In this document: piece after piece, positions 39,032 through 47,751 of the stretch
How positions within the stretch are numbered: position 1 is the first letter of the stretch
Layout: every line of letters starts with the position of its first letter
NCBI GenBank assembly: GCA_947503245.1
Contig: CANNCV010000001.1
Span: 309,501-373,500, forward strand
From: an uncultured Sphingomonadaceae bacterium
GTDB lineage: Bacteria > Pseudomonadota > Alphaproteobacteria > Sphingomonadales > Sphingomonadaceae
Length of the DNA: 64,000 nucleotides
Reading direction: 5' to 3'
The notes under the pieces: model-generated
Told to the model about the DNA's origin: nothing
The model's input: the letters and a program-made list of their open reading frames with translations, nothing else
Database searches by the model: none
Translations under genes and position numbers: made by a program

Positions 39032-39318
39032 TTAAAGGCCTCAATCATTTGCCATTACTTTGGCATATTGCAAATTTGCGCTTTACGCAAAAGCAAAGCG
39101 GGATTTTGTTGGTTATGTGCAAATCTATGCACCGCACTCTTGATGCTGCAGACCTATATTTTCCTTACCATTGGCGGCTTGCAAAGGAGGTACGCCATGC
39201 TACTGGACAAATGGGAAGTTAATAATAAAACCATTCAGGCGCGGCTGGCTGTATATTAGGGCTGGCCATTTGTCTTTCAGAGCCCATATGCAGAGTTTAA
39301 CCGGCCAAAGGAGAAATT
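39032..39318. promoter_or_regulatory. Divergent intergenic region between the NfrB-like gene and nhaA
   Basis: A 287-base gap separating two divergently transcribed genes. Short open frames show no family resemblance. The nhaA-proximal end holds the hairpin described in the next entry. Confidence 0.4.
39259..39313 (+). promoter_or_regulatory. Possible structured leader at the nhaA ribosome-binding site
   Basis: GGGCT (39259-39263) pairs with AGCCC (39281-39285). The loop carries GGCC (39264-39267), which can pair with the GGCC at 39303-39306 immediately before the AAAGGAG ribosome-binding site, a pseudoknot-like arrangement that would mask it. nhaA genes are known to carry ion-responsive leaders (nhaA-I and nhaA-II motifs, reported lithium riboswitches); I cannot confirm the consensus by eye. 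Confidence 0.35.
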
Positions 39319-40626
39319 ATGTCCGCCCCGGATAACATGAAAATTGAACGTCGCGGGACGAATTCGGCACTTCGCAACTTTCTAAAGAGCGAAGCGGCAG
39401 GCGGTATTTTGCTCATGGTGGCAGCAGCTTTGGCGATGGTTATTGCCAATTCACCGCTTTATGATGTGTATCACCATTATCTGCACGATATTAAAGGCCC
39501 TGTTTTAACTGCAAAGCTAGGCCCCATGACCCCGCATCTTTGGATTAATGACGGGCTGATGGCGATTTTCTTTTTTCTGGTTGGGTTGGAAATAAAACGC
39601 GAATTTATTGATGGCCGTTTGGCAACATGGGAAGACCGCCGCATGCCGGTTATCGCCGCCATTTGCGGCATGGTTTTCCCCGCTATTGTTTATCTGGGCA
39701 TTACAGCGGGCACGCCCGGCCCTGATCTGACAAATGGTTGGGCCATACCTGCGGCGACGGATATCGCCTTTGCCATTGGGGTGCTGGCATTGCTGGGCAA
39801 GCGCGCACCGGCATCGCTTAAATTGTTTCTGGTTACGGTCGCGATTGTTGATGATATGGGCGCGGTGGCGATTATTGCGCTGGTGTATACGGCGGGCCTG
39901 AAAACAACATTTCTTATGGGTGCTGCGGTCGTGCTGGCGATTATGTATGGCCTTAACAAATCCGGCGTCAAAAGCATTCCCATCTATCTGATATTCTCTT
40001 TGATATTATGGTATCTGGTGCTGATGTCAGGGGTGCATGCCACAATTGCCGGTGTGCTGGCGGCGCTGACCATCCCCATCACCAAAACCCCCGGCGCACC
40101 GGATAGCGCGGAATCGCCTTTGCACATATTGGAGCATGCGATCACGCCATGGAGCGCCTATTTCATCATCCCTATTTTCGGCTTTGCCAATGCGGGTGTG
40201 CATATTGGCGAGATGAGCGCGAGCGAAATTTTCGCGCCTTTGCCATTGGGCATTGCTGCGGGTCTGTTTATCGGCAAGCAAATCGGCATCTTCGGCAGCA
40301 TATGGCTGTGCGTTAAGGCCGGTTTTGCAACCCGCATGACCGGCGCAACATGGTTGCAAATCTATGCTGTCAGCATTTTGTGCGGCATTGGCTTTACCAT
40401 GAGCCTGTTCATTGGCGAGTTGGCCTTTCCCGGCAAAATGGTGGAGGCGCAATTGCTGCGCGACGAGGCAAAGATCGGCATATTGATGGGATCCATATTG
40501 TCCGCCTTGGTTGGATATTTCATCCTGCGCTTTGCCCCGCAGAAAAAGCGGCATGAAGTTGAAGACGAACCCGGCATGCCGGACGCGATCGCGCCGGATA
40601 TAGCCACGGAGACAAAAGCGCTCTAA
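39319..40626 (+). CDS. nhaA: Na+/H+ antiporter NhaA
   Basis: Electrogenic sodium/proton antiporter of the inner membrane. About twelve hydrophobic segments; the ion-binding DD pair is in VAIVDDMGAVAIIAL, and AIPAATDIAFAIGVL supplies the TDIAFA unwound-helix motif. At 435 residues it is slightly long because of a charged C-terminal tail. AAAGGAG precedes the ATG. The leader may be structured. It confers salt and alkaline-pH tolerance, fitting a marine or brackish sphingomonad, though that is inference. Confidence 0.96.
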   Translation: MSAPDNMKIERRGTNSALRNFLKSEAAGGILLMVAAALAMVIANSPLYDVYHHYLHDIKGPVLTAKLGPMTPHLWINDGLMAIFFFLVGLEIKREFIDGRLATWEDRRMPVIAAICGMVFPAIVYLGITAGTPGPDLTNGWAIPAATDIAFAIGVLALLGKRAPASLKLFLVTVAIVDDMGAVAIIALVYTAGLKTTFLMGAAVVLAIMYGLNKSGVKSIPIYLIFSLILWYLVLMSGVHATIAGVLAALTIPITKTPGAPDSAESPLHILEHAITPWSAYFIIPIFGFANAGVHIGEMSASEIFAPLPLGIAAGLFIGKQIGIFGSIWLCVKAGFATRMTGATWLQIYAVSILCGIGFTMSLFIGELAFPGKMVEAQLLRDEAKIGILMGSILSALVGYFILRFAPQKKRHEVEDEPGMPDAIAPDIATETKAL

Positions 40627-40672
40627 CATCCATAAAGCCGCAGCACGCGCATTTTACCGAGGGATAATGAAT

Positions 40673-42076
40673 ATGCAGATGATAGGCCTGACTGTCCGCC
40701 CGTTTAACCGCCTGGCCCTGCGCTTTTCAGCCGTTTGTGGCGCGGCGGTCATGCTGGCATCTTGTCAAACGACACCGCTTGAACCCGCTGCGCAAAATGC
40801 CGTTCAGCCTGAACAGTCAGCCGATGACGCCGTTGGCTTGTCGGTGCAGCAACAGATGAACGCAATCGCCGAAGATTATGTGAAATTGTCGCTGGAAATC
40901 GGCACTAAGGAAGAGGGCTATATTGACGCCTATTATGGCCCCGCTGAATGGAAAACGGCAGCCGAGGCCAATCCGCGCGGCCTTATCGATCTGGCCAATG
41001 CGGTTATCGCGTTGGAGGAGCGGCTTGACCTGATCGACGATAGCCGCCTTGACCGGTTAGAGAAAAAGCGCCGCGCCTATTTGCAGGGCCAATTAACCGC
41101 CGCGCGCACACGTTTGCTGATGCTGCAAGGCGAAACGCTGACTTTTCGTGAGGAAGCATTGGGCCTGTTCGGCGTTGTGCCGGATATCAAACCATTGGCC
41201 GAACTGGAAGCGGCGTATAAGATTTTGGAAGAGCGGGTGCCCGGTGAGGGGTCATTAACCGGTCGCATTACCAAATTGTTCGCGCCCGCAACCATATTGC
41301 CCAAAGAAAAATTACAGCCAGTTTTTGATGCGGCCATTGCCGAATGCCGCCGCCGCACTTTGCAATATATTGATCTGCCGGATAATGAACGCTTCACCAT
41401 GCGCTTTGTGAACGATAAGCCATGGAGCGGTTATAATTATTATCAGGGCGATTTTAACAGCAAGATTGAGATTAATACCGACCTGCCCATAGCCATTGGC
41501 CGCGCGGTCGATCTGGGCTGTCATGAAGGCTATCCCGGTCACCATGTGTTTAATATGTTGCTGGAGAAAAATCTGTCTAAAGACCGTGGCTGGGTCGAAT
41601 ATCAGATTTACCCCTTATACAGCCCGCAAAGCGTTATTGCCGAGGGCAGCGCCAATTATGGCATAGAGCTGGCCTTTCCAGACGGTCAGCAAGCCGCATA
41701 TGAAGAAAATGTATTGGCCCCCTTGGCGGGCATCAGCATTAAAGACGGGCCGGATATGGCGCCTGACATTGCAGAGGCGCTGAGCGGATTGTCCGGGCAA
41801 CGTTTTGCCATTGCCCGCGCTTATATTGATAAGGAAATTGACCGCGAGGAAGCGATCAGGCTGACCATGCGTTATGGCTTTAGAGATCGCAAATCGGCTG
41901 AACAGTCTATCCGCTTTCTCGACACCTATCGCACCTATGTCATCAACTATGGTCTGGGGCTGGAAATGGTCGCCAAATTTGTTGAAGCCGGCAATCCGGA
42001 TGACGCAACCAAATGGGCGCGGATGCAAACGATTTTAAGCGAACCGACACTGCCTGCCGATCTGGTGGTGCAATAG
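40673..42076 (+). CDS. DUF885 family lipoprotein, probable metallopeptidase-like
   Basis: A signal sequence with lipobox (VMLASCQ) indicates a lipoprotein. The body resembles DUF885 proteins, M32-like helical folds, with CHEGYPGHHVF (HExxxHH-type) and a downstream IAEGSANYGIELAF that together look like zinc ligands plus the catalytic glutamate. The start at 40673 is preferred over 40667 because GAGGG then has a normal 9-base spacing. It is followed after 6 bases by the deacetylase gene. The substrate is unknown. Confidence 0.82.
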   Translation: MQMIGLTVRPFNRLALRFSAVCGAAVMLASCQTTPLEPAAQNAVQPEQSADDAVGLSVQQQMNAIAEDYVKLSLEIGTKEEGYIDAYYGPAEWKTAAEANPRGLIDLANAVIALEERLDLIDDSRLDRLEKKRRAYLQGQLTAARTRLLMLQGETLTFREEALGLFGVVPDIKPLAELEAAYKILEERVPGEGSLTGRITKLFAPATILPKEKLQPVFDAAIAECRRRTLQYIDLPDNERFTMRFVNDKPWSGYNYYQGDFNSKIEINTDLPIAIGRAVDLGCHEGYPGHHVFNMLLEKNLSKDRGWVEYQIYPLYSPQSVIAEGSANYGIELAFPDGQQAAYEENVLAPLAGISIKDGPDMAPDIAEALSGLSGQRFAIARAYIDKEIDREEAIRLTMRYGFRDRKSAEQSIRFLDTYRTYVINYGLGLEMVAKFVEAGNPDDATKWARMQTILSEPTLPADLVVQ

Positions 42077-42082
42077 TCCGCA

Positions 42083-43108
42083 ATGGCGCTGCCGATATTT
42101 TTTGACCCTGCACAGCGCGCGCATAATCCGCCGACAGAATTGCACAATGGCGGCTTTGTCCCTTATGCTGAGCATGTTGGGCGCGTTGATGCGTTAATGT
42201 CCGCGTTGGAAGCTAAGGGCTTCACGCCGCAAATGCCGCATGATTATGGCATGGCCCCCATTTGCGCGGTGCATGATGATGACTATCTGGCGTTTCTGCA
42301 AAGCGCTTATGACCGGTGGAAAGCCGCCGGGCGCGATGGCGATGCATCCGGCTATGCATGGCCAGTGGTTGGGCGCAGGCCGCTTAAGCTGAACCGTATT
42401 GATGGCGATATCGGCCAATATAGCTTTGATGCGGCAACGCCCATTGCCAAGGAAACATGGGGCAGCGCCTATGCCAATGCGCAGACCGCTTTGGCGGCTG
42501 TTGATGCGTTGGGGCAAGACGATATCCATGCCGCATTAGCGCTGTGCCGTCCGCCAGGTCATCATGCGGGTGCCAATTATCTGGGCGGTTATTGCTATCT
42601 CAACAATGTCGCCATCGCTGCGCAACATGCGTTGAGCCAAGGCGCAGAGAAAGTTGTCATTTTGGATGTCGATTATCATCACGGCAATGGCACGCAGGAT
42701 ATCTTCTATGCTCGTGACGATGTGGATTTTATCTCACTGCACGCAGACCCACGAACCGATTACCCCTTTTTCTGGGGCCATGGTGACGAAATGGGCGAAG
42801 GTGCTGGCTTAGGCCATAATCACAACTTCCCGCTCCCACGCGGCACGGACTGGAGCGCTTATCAATCGGTATTGCGCTCTGCCGTCAATCTGGTTCAGGC
42901 TGCGCAACCGGATATGTTGCTGATATCCTTTGGTGCGGACACGCTAAGCAGCGACCCGATATCGCAACTGGCATTGACCACAGATGATTTTGGCCAGATG
43001 GGCGCAATGATTGCTGCGCTAAAACTGCCAACAGCTATCATTATGGAAGGGGGCTATGCCGTTGATGATATCGGCACAGCCCTATCCAATTTTGTTGCTG
43101 TATTTTAA
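42083..43108 (+). CDS. Histone deacetylase-like amidohydrolase
   Basis: Zinc-dependent deacetylase of the arginase/HDAC fold, in the bacterial acetylpolyamine amidohydrolase/HDAH branch. Active-site features are CRPPGHHAG (tandem histidines), YCYLNNVAIAAQ, LDVDYHHGNGTQDIF (zinc ligands Asp and His), and SFGADTLSSDP (distal Asp). The length (341) fits. It lies directly after the DUF885 lipoprotein gene and is probably co-transcribed. The substrate may be acetylated polyamines or another small acetylated amine. Confidence 0.92.
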   Translation: MALPIFFDPAQRAHNPPTELHNGGFVPYAEHVGRVDALMSALEAKGFTPQMPHDYGMAPICAVHDDDYLAFLQSAYDRWKAAGRDGDASGYAWPVVGRRPLKLNRIDGDIGQYSFDAATPIAKETWGSAYANAQTALAAVDALGQDDIHAALALCRPPGHHAGANYLGGYCYLNNVAIAAQHALSQGAEKVVILDVDYHHGNGTQDIFYARDDVDFISLHADPRTDYPFFWGHGDEMGEGAGLGHNHNFPLPRGTDWSAYQSVLRSAVNLVQAAQPDMLLISFGADTLSSDPISQLALTTDDFGQMGAMIAALKLPTAIIMEGGYAVDDIGTALSNFVAVF

Positions 43109-43132
43109 TTGCGGTAAATCAACTCTAGGTTG

Positions 43133-43585
43133 TTAATCTGCTTCTTCACTATCGGCTTTGGTATATTCAACAAAACGACCAAAGCTGCATGATCCGGCAG
43201 TAAATCCTGAACGAAAATCAACAACCGTTGCGATTTCGCCAGCGCAAAGCTGTCCAGCAGGTTGCTCAGTGATCAAAGAGTTGCGGTAAGCTTTCGGACA
43301 GCCGCCATCGGGTTGATTGACGAAAACCCGACCATTACGCATTTCAAACACAATTATGTCGTCGCTCACCACGCGCATGTGACGAACCTGACGCTGAGAG
43401 ACGCAACTTCTTGTCTCACCAGCCTCGAGACCATCCAATAGGCCAGCAAGCGACTTGGCTTGCTTTTCTGTCAAATTTTCGGTTTTTAATGGTTCTGCAG
43501 GGGAAGCCGAAACCAGAAGGGGGGCACTGGCCGCGAACACAATCGCAGTACAGATAGACGAAGCGGATATAGCAAATTTGGGCAT
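43133..43585 (-). CDS. Secreted hypothetical protein (DUF6491-like)
   Basis: A short secreted protein: signal peptide ending near SASPAEP, then a domain with four or five cysteines (SCVSQRQVRHMRVV, GGCPKAYR, QLCAGE, GSCSFGRF). The layout resembles small DUF6491-like proteins of sphingomonads, which have no known function. The start at 43585 is preferred over 43591 because AAGGA then lies 7 bases upstream. It converges with the deacetylase gene. Confidence 0.65.
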   Translation of the reverse strand: MPKFAISASSICTAIVFAASAPLLVSASPAEPLKTENLTEKQAKSLAGLLDGLEAGETRSCVSQRQVRHMRVVSDDIIVFEMRNGRVFVNQPDGGCPKAYRNSLITEQPAGQLCAGEIATVVDFRSGFTAGSCSFGRFVEYTKADSEEAD

Positions 43586-43675
43586 TGGCATTCCTTTTCT
43601 GATTCTATGTTACAAAATTACGCTAATTTACCTTGCTCCGGAATGAACATAGGCTTTTCTACAAAAGACTAGTGA

Positions 43676-44137
43676 TCACCATTCGCCAGTATTTTCCATA
43701 CTGGCCCATGGTTCCTGCGGGTCCAAATTCCCATCTTGCAGTAGCTCAATAGAGATACCATCTGGCGAGCGAACAAAGGCCATATGGCCATCACGCGGCG
43801 GCCGGTTAATGGTCACCCCTGCGTCCATAAGACGTTGGCAGGTGTCATAAATATTTTCTACACGATAGGCGAGATGCCCAAAGTTGCGGCCGCCATCATA
43901 TTTTTCTGCCGGCGTTCCATCTTCTGCTGGCCAATTATAGGTCAGCTCAACCTCCGCTATGCCCGCCTGCCCGGGCGCAGCCATGAATATCAGTGTGAAT
44001 CGGCCAGCCTCTACATCAAAGCGCCGCACTTCCTCCAGGCCGATCAGTTTGAAAAAATTGACCGTCGCATCAGGGTCTGACACGCGGATCATGCTGTGCA
44101 GATATTTCGGATAGTTTGTATTTTCGCTGCTGCTCAT
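43676..44137 (-). CDS. gloA: Lactoylglutathione lyase / VOC family protein
   Basis: Glyoxalase I-like metalloenzyme converting the methylglyoxal-glutathione hemithioacetal to S-lactoylglutathione. The two VOC modules show metal-ligand candidates: His in YLHSMIRVSD, Glu in AEVELTYNW, His in FGHLAYRVENI, Glu in GISIELLQDG. The length (153 from the chosen start) is typical. The start at 44137 fits the GGAG upstream; 44152 is the alternative. It is divergent from the SIMPL gene. Confidence 0.85.
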   Translation of the reverse strand: MSSSENTNYPKYLHSMIRVSDPDATVNFFKLIGLEEVRRFDVEAGRFTLIFMAAPGQAGIAEVELTYNWPAEDGTPAEKYDGGRNFGHLAYRVENIYDTCQRLMDAGVTINRPPRDGHMAFVRSPDGISIELLQDGNLDPQEPWASMENTGEW

Positions 44138-44234
44138 TCTTTCAAACTCCATTCGTCGCTATTCAAGCACGGTTCATCGAGGTCGGCATAATCACAATCC
44201 CGGGTCGCATTTTGAAATGCAAAGGGAAGAGACA

Positions 44235-44960
44235 ATGCCGGATAGTGACAATGTAATGGCGCAGACGCCAACGACAAGAAGCCTTTTTTGGGGCAGTGCC
44301 TCTATTGTTGCGCTGGGCTTAGTCGCAGGCGGCTATTTGCTTGGCGATGGCTTATTGCGCGCACGCGAAGCGGATCGTTCTGTGACCGTGCGCGGTCTGG
44401 CAGAGCGCGAAGTAACCGCCGATCTGGCAACTTGGACCATTGCCTATTCTGCGAAATCACAAAATCTTAAATCGGCACAAGATGATATTGACCGCGACAC
44501 CGACGCCATTCGCGCCTTTTTCACAGAACTGGGCTTTGCCGCCGATGCCTTGAAGCCAACGGGGGTCAATGTCTCGCGAAGAGATTATGGCCAGCAAGGC
44601 TATACCATCAGCCAGCGTTTGCAATTGCGCACCAAAGATATTGAAAAAGCCCAGACCGCTGTAGCCAAGCAATTTGATCTTGTCAGGCGCGGGGTCGTGC
44701 TGGAAGGTGGTTCAGGGATCAGCTTTACCTTCACCAAGCTCAACGATATCAAACCCGAAATGGTGGCCGAGGCAACCAAAGACGCGCGCAAATCTGCCGA
44801 ACAATTTGCACAGGATAGCGGCACCGATGTCGGCAGTATAAAAAGCGCGACACAAGGCTATTTTTCCGTCAACGCCCGCGACGGTGATGGCGGCTATGGC
44901 AGCGATACGCCCTATAAAAAGGTCCGCGTTGTCACCACGGTCAATTTCTATTTGGAGTAA
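44235..44960 (+). CDS. SIMPL domain (DUF541) membrane-anchored protein
   Basis: N-terminal membrane segment (about residues 14-36, FWGSASIVALGLVAGGYLLG) followed by a periplasmic SIMPL/DUF541 domain beginning VTVRGLAEREVTADLATWTI. The family forms oligomeric barrels, and E. coli YggE is linked to oxidative-stress relief; the function here is unproven. The start at 44235 follows GGGAAGAGA. It converges with the TPR-like gene 12 bases downstream. Confidence 0.85.
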   Translation: MPDSDNVMAQTPTTRSLFWGSASIVALGLVAGGYLLGDGLLRAREADRSVTVRGLAEREVTADLATWTIAYSAKSQNLKSAQDDIDRDTDAIRAFFTELGFAADALKPTGVNVSRRDYGQQGYTISQRLQLRTKDIEKAQTAVAKQFDLVRRGVVLEGGSGISFTFTKLNDIKPEMVAEATKDARKSAEQFAQDSGTDVGSIKSATQGYFSVNARDGDGGYGSDTPYKKVRVVTTVNFYLE

Positions 44961-44971
44961 TAGGAGAGGTT

Positions 44972-45823
44972 TTACTCCTCTGCACCCTCATCCAATTGTT
45001 TAAGATATTGCCGTGCGGACAGTCTGGCTGTGCTGGGGCGGTTTTGGGCTGATATGGTCTGCCAATAGCTGCGGGCCTTATCATAATCATTTGATAGAGC
45101 AGCGATGACCCCTGCTTCCAGTAGCGTATCGGGGTCTTGAGCAACAATGGCCAGTGCCACATTGATGTCGGCCAATGCCCGTTCCAAATTGCCGAGGCGC
45201 CGTTCAAGCGTTGCCGAGAGCAACCAGCCGAGCGGATCATCCGGCGCATATTTCTGCACCAGCACGAATTCTTCACGTGCAGCTTGCAATTGTTCCAGCG
45301 CGACCAATGCGCGGGCACGGTCCAGATGCGCGAGACCCAGCGCTTGCCCTTCCAAAATGCCGGTTGCCAAGGCACTGTCGACATGGGCCAGGCTGGTTGA
45401 AGGCTGATTGCCCGCCAACGCTGCATTGGCTGCCTGTATCCACAGATTGGCACTGCGGTCATCATTGGCGCTGCGCGCTTCTTCTGCGGCCTGTGAAAAG
45501 GCTTCGCTGGACAAGAGCCAACGCTGTTGCCGTGAATAGGCAAAGGCCAGACAGTGGCGCGCAAAATAGCCACCACCAACGGTCAGCCATTTATTGGCTG
45601 TATCGACACCGCCCAACGGATCATCAACCGCCGTATCAAGACATTGATTAAATTGCGCCTCGCGTGGATCAGCAGGGCCCAAAACGGGTTTTTGTGATGG
45701 CCCCTGAACCGGTGCATCATCCTTAGTGGATGGCGCGCTGCCCAAGGGTATGCGTATCTGCGCCGGGGCGCTGGATGTTATGAAGGCAGAGATTATAGCG
45801 CCGAGAAATAATATGCGTAACAT
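44972..45823 (-). CDS. Secreted TPR-type protein
   Basis: A signal peptide (ends near SAPA), a proline-rich spacer, a segment QFNQCLDTAVDDPLGGVDTANKW, and then helical repeats rich in Ala and Leu that look like three to five tetratricopeptide units (ALADINVALAIVAQDPDTLLEAG, with the D/P-rich turn pattern typical of TPRs). Likely a periplasmic protein-interaction scaffold. No enzymatic motif is visible. It lies 12 bases from the alpha/beta-hydrolase gene and is probably co-transcribed with it. Confidence 0.7.
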   Translation of the reverse strand: MLRILFLGAIISAFITSSAPAQIRIPLGSAPSTKDDAPVQGPSQKPVLGPADPREAQFNQCLDTAVDDPLGGVDTANKWLTVGGGYFARHCLAFAYSRQQRWLLSSEAFSQAAEEARSANDDRSANLWIQAANAALAGNQPSTSLAHVDSALATGILEGQALGLAHLDRARALVALEQLQAAREEFVLVQKYAPDDPLGWLLSATLERRLGNLERALADINVALAIVAQDPDTLLEAGVIAALSNDYDKARSYWQTISAQNRPSTARLSARQYLKQLDEGAEE

Positions 45824-45835
45824 GGGTTACCCGAT

Positions 45836-46651
45836 CTAAAGACTATATTTCAGCATCGCCGCCAGCGTGGTGAGGATAATGGCAATATCTTTCGGCCGCG
45901 ACAGGCGATGATCGCCATCTTTGACGAACAGCGTCTGTACATCAGTTGAACGCAGCAATTTGGCAGTCTCAAGACTATATTGCCATGGCACATCGGTATC
46001 TTCCTGCCCATGCACAAACCGCGCAGGGCAATCGATAGCGATAGGCCCGTGCAGCAAACGGTTGGCCTCTCCCGACTGATAAAAACCGCGTGTCGTAATA
46101 TATGGCTCCGGGCCATAGTCGCTATGCTCGACCAATTTCCCTTCGCGCAAAATCTCCAATTTCTGCTCTTGCGAAAAGCCCCAAAGCGTAAAGTCCGGGG
46201 CAGCCGCGATGCCGAAAATGCCGGTAACTTTTTTGGTTCGCTGCATGGCAACCAACAGCATTAGCCACCCGCCCATTGACGAACCAATAAGCAATACCGA
46301 CCCTTTGACCAATTGATCGATCAGTAGCAATACATCATCGCGCCAGCTGATCAGCGTCTGATCTTCAAACGCACCTTCGCTTTCCCCGCAACCAGCATAA
46401 TCCAGTCGCAAACAGCCAAAACCCTGTGACTCGGCCCAGCGATCTATGGCTTGTGCCTTACCGCCCTGCATGTCGGACATATAGCCCGGCAAAAACACAA
46501 TGGTTGGTTTATCACTAGACGGCTTTTCACTGGCTGTTTTGCTCGCTGATCGCAAACGATATGCCAATTTCAGCCCATCGGGGCGCGTAAGATATTCTGC
46601 TGGTTTTTCTTCCATATCACTGCTGATATGCTGCGTCTGCCGGTTTGACAA
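45836..46651 (-). CDS. Alpha/beta hydrolase
   Basis: Cytoplasmic serine hydrolase with nucleophile elbow GSSMGGWLML, acid HGQEDTDVPW and catalytic histidine DGDHRLSRP. The oxyanion region is FLPGYMSDMQGGKA. At 271 residues it is standard; it resembles the ABHD10-like/carboxylesterase branch common in alphaproteobacteria, where thioesterase or depalmitoylase-like activity is suspected. A second ATG at 46615 is possible as start. Confidence 0.85.
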   Translation of the reverse strand: MSNRQTQHISSDMEEKPAEYLTRPDGLKLAYRLRSASKTASEKPSSDKPTIVFLPGYMSDMQGGKAQAIDRWAESQGFGCLRLDYAGCGESEGAFEDQTLISWRDDVLLLIDQLVKGSVLLIGSSMGGWLMLLVAMQRTKKVTGIFGIAAAPDFTLWGFSQEQKLEILREGKLVEHSDYGPEPYITTRGFYQSGEANRLLHGPIAIDCPARFVHGQEDTDVPWQYSLETAKLLRSTDVQTLFVKDGDHRLSRPKDIAIILTTLAAMLKYSL

Positions 46652-46700
46652 GCAACGCCATGACCGCCGACCGCAAAAGAATCGCGGGCCATATCGCGCT

Positions 46701-47051
46701 TTATATAAGTTTATCAGCGTTATAGACTATTGCGATACACAAAAAGGCTATGGCCAGCATCCCGCTGCGAGAGATCATCGGCACTTTCAGCTTCGGCAGA
46801 TAGGGCGCAAGACTATTGGGAATATCGCCTGTAATGCTCATCTCCCAACCCTTGCGCAGATGCTCACCTTGAAAGATATTGAAGATGCGCGTCGCACCCT
46901 TATCCTCTGTCGCAACCAGATCTTCAAAGCTATAGGCCGCACTGCGCCATTCATTGCTATACAATATGAACATGTCGCCAACAGTCTCGATACGCACTGT
47001 CTGCTTGCGCGAGCGATCGGCTTCGCGAAACTGGATTGAATAGTCTCCCAT
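46701..47051 (-). CDS. Hypothetical protein with C-terminal membrane helix
   Basis: A 116-residue protein that I do not recognise. The soluble part (MGDYSIQFREADRSRK ... NIFQGEHLRKGWEM) precedes a single C-terminal membrane segment (SGMLAIAFLCIAIVYN), suggesting a tail-anchored protein. A longer open frame extends upstream, but those residues overlap the isomerase gene and look non-coding, so the ATG at 47051 is preferred. There is no strong ribosome-binding site. Confidence 0.55.
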   Translation of the reverse strand: MGDYSIQFREADRSRKQTVRIETVGDMFILYSNEWRSAAYSFEDLVATEDKGATRIFNIFQGEHLRKGWEMSITGDIPNSLAPYLPKLKVPMISRSGMLAIAFLCIAIVYNADKLI

Positions 47052-47124
47052 AACAGGCAGGGCTTCGCACAAACTGGTTAAAGAAGCGTTTTTTGACCCA
47101 CTATGCCGTCCTATCAGCCCATGG

Positions 47125-47739
47125 TCAGGCCAGGGCTGCGGCCTCAACCTGATGCAATCGCTCTTTGCCAAAAAACATATCATCACCAACAAAAAAGGTC
47201 GGGATGCCAAAGGCCCCGCGATCAACCGCCGCCTGTGTACGCACCATAAGCTCCTGCTTAATATCCGCATCATTATAGGCCGCAGCCAGCGCTGCGCCAT
47301 CAAAGCCGCTCTCGTTCATCGCTGCTATATAGGCCTCGGCATCACCCATATTAATACCTTTTTCCCACATGGCGACCAGGCCAGCCTCAATATAATCCAT
47401 CAACCTGCCTTGCTGCTCTGCCACCAATGCGCCGCGCATCAACATCACTGTATTGATCGGAAAATGCGGATTCATCTGAAAATCTGTAATATTATGCGCT
47501 GTGATAAAGCGGCCGAATTCCAACTGCTCATAGGCCAGTTTTTTGGGGATATTAGCAAAGGCCATCATCGGTGCCTGATTGCCCGTTAATTTGAATATCC
47601 CGCCCAGCAGCGCCAGTTTATAATCAAAATTGATGCCCGTGCGCGCGCTGATCGCTGGCAAGGCGCGGTGCACCAAATAGGCATTGGGGCTGGCAAAATC
47701 GAAGATGAAATCCACGGCTTTGGGCTGTTCGCTGGTCAT
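47125..47739 (-). CDS. 2-hydroxychromene-2-carboxylate isomerase-like (DsbA fold)
   Basis: Kappa-class GST/DsbA-fold protein. The N-terminal FIFDFASPNAYLVHRALP matches HCCA isomerases, where a serine replaces the redox CxxC, and the C-terminal RGAFGIPTFFVGDDMFFG carries the cis-proline. HCCA isomerases act in naphthalene-type degradation, but many homologues have other glutathione-dependent roles. GGAGATA precedes the ATG. The SDR gene lies 12 bases upstream in the same orientation, so the two are probably an operon. Confidence 0.85.
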   Translation of the reverse strand: MTSEQPKAVDFIFDFASPNAYLVHRALPAISARTGINFDYKLALLGGIFKLTGNQAPMMAFANIPKKLAYEQLEFGRFITAHNITDFQMNPHFPINTVMLMRGALVAEQQGRLMDYIEAGLVAMWEKGINMGDAEAYIAAMNESGFDGAALAAAYNDADIKQELMVRTQAAVDRGAFGIPTFFVGDDMFFGKERLHQVEAAALA

Positions 47740-47751
47740 TATCGTATCTCC

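Noticed and set aside
39013-39259. Short open frames upstream of nhaA
   Set aside because: No homology, unlikely composition, and they overlap the likely promoter/leader region of nhaA.
46701-47303. Extending the tail-anchored hypothetical gene to 200 residues
   Set aside because: The first 84 residues overlap the isomerase gene in another frame and look non-coding (many Arg, Trp, Cys); the ATG at 47051 is a better start.
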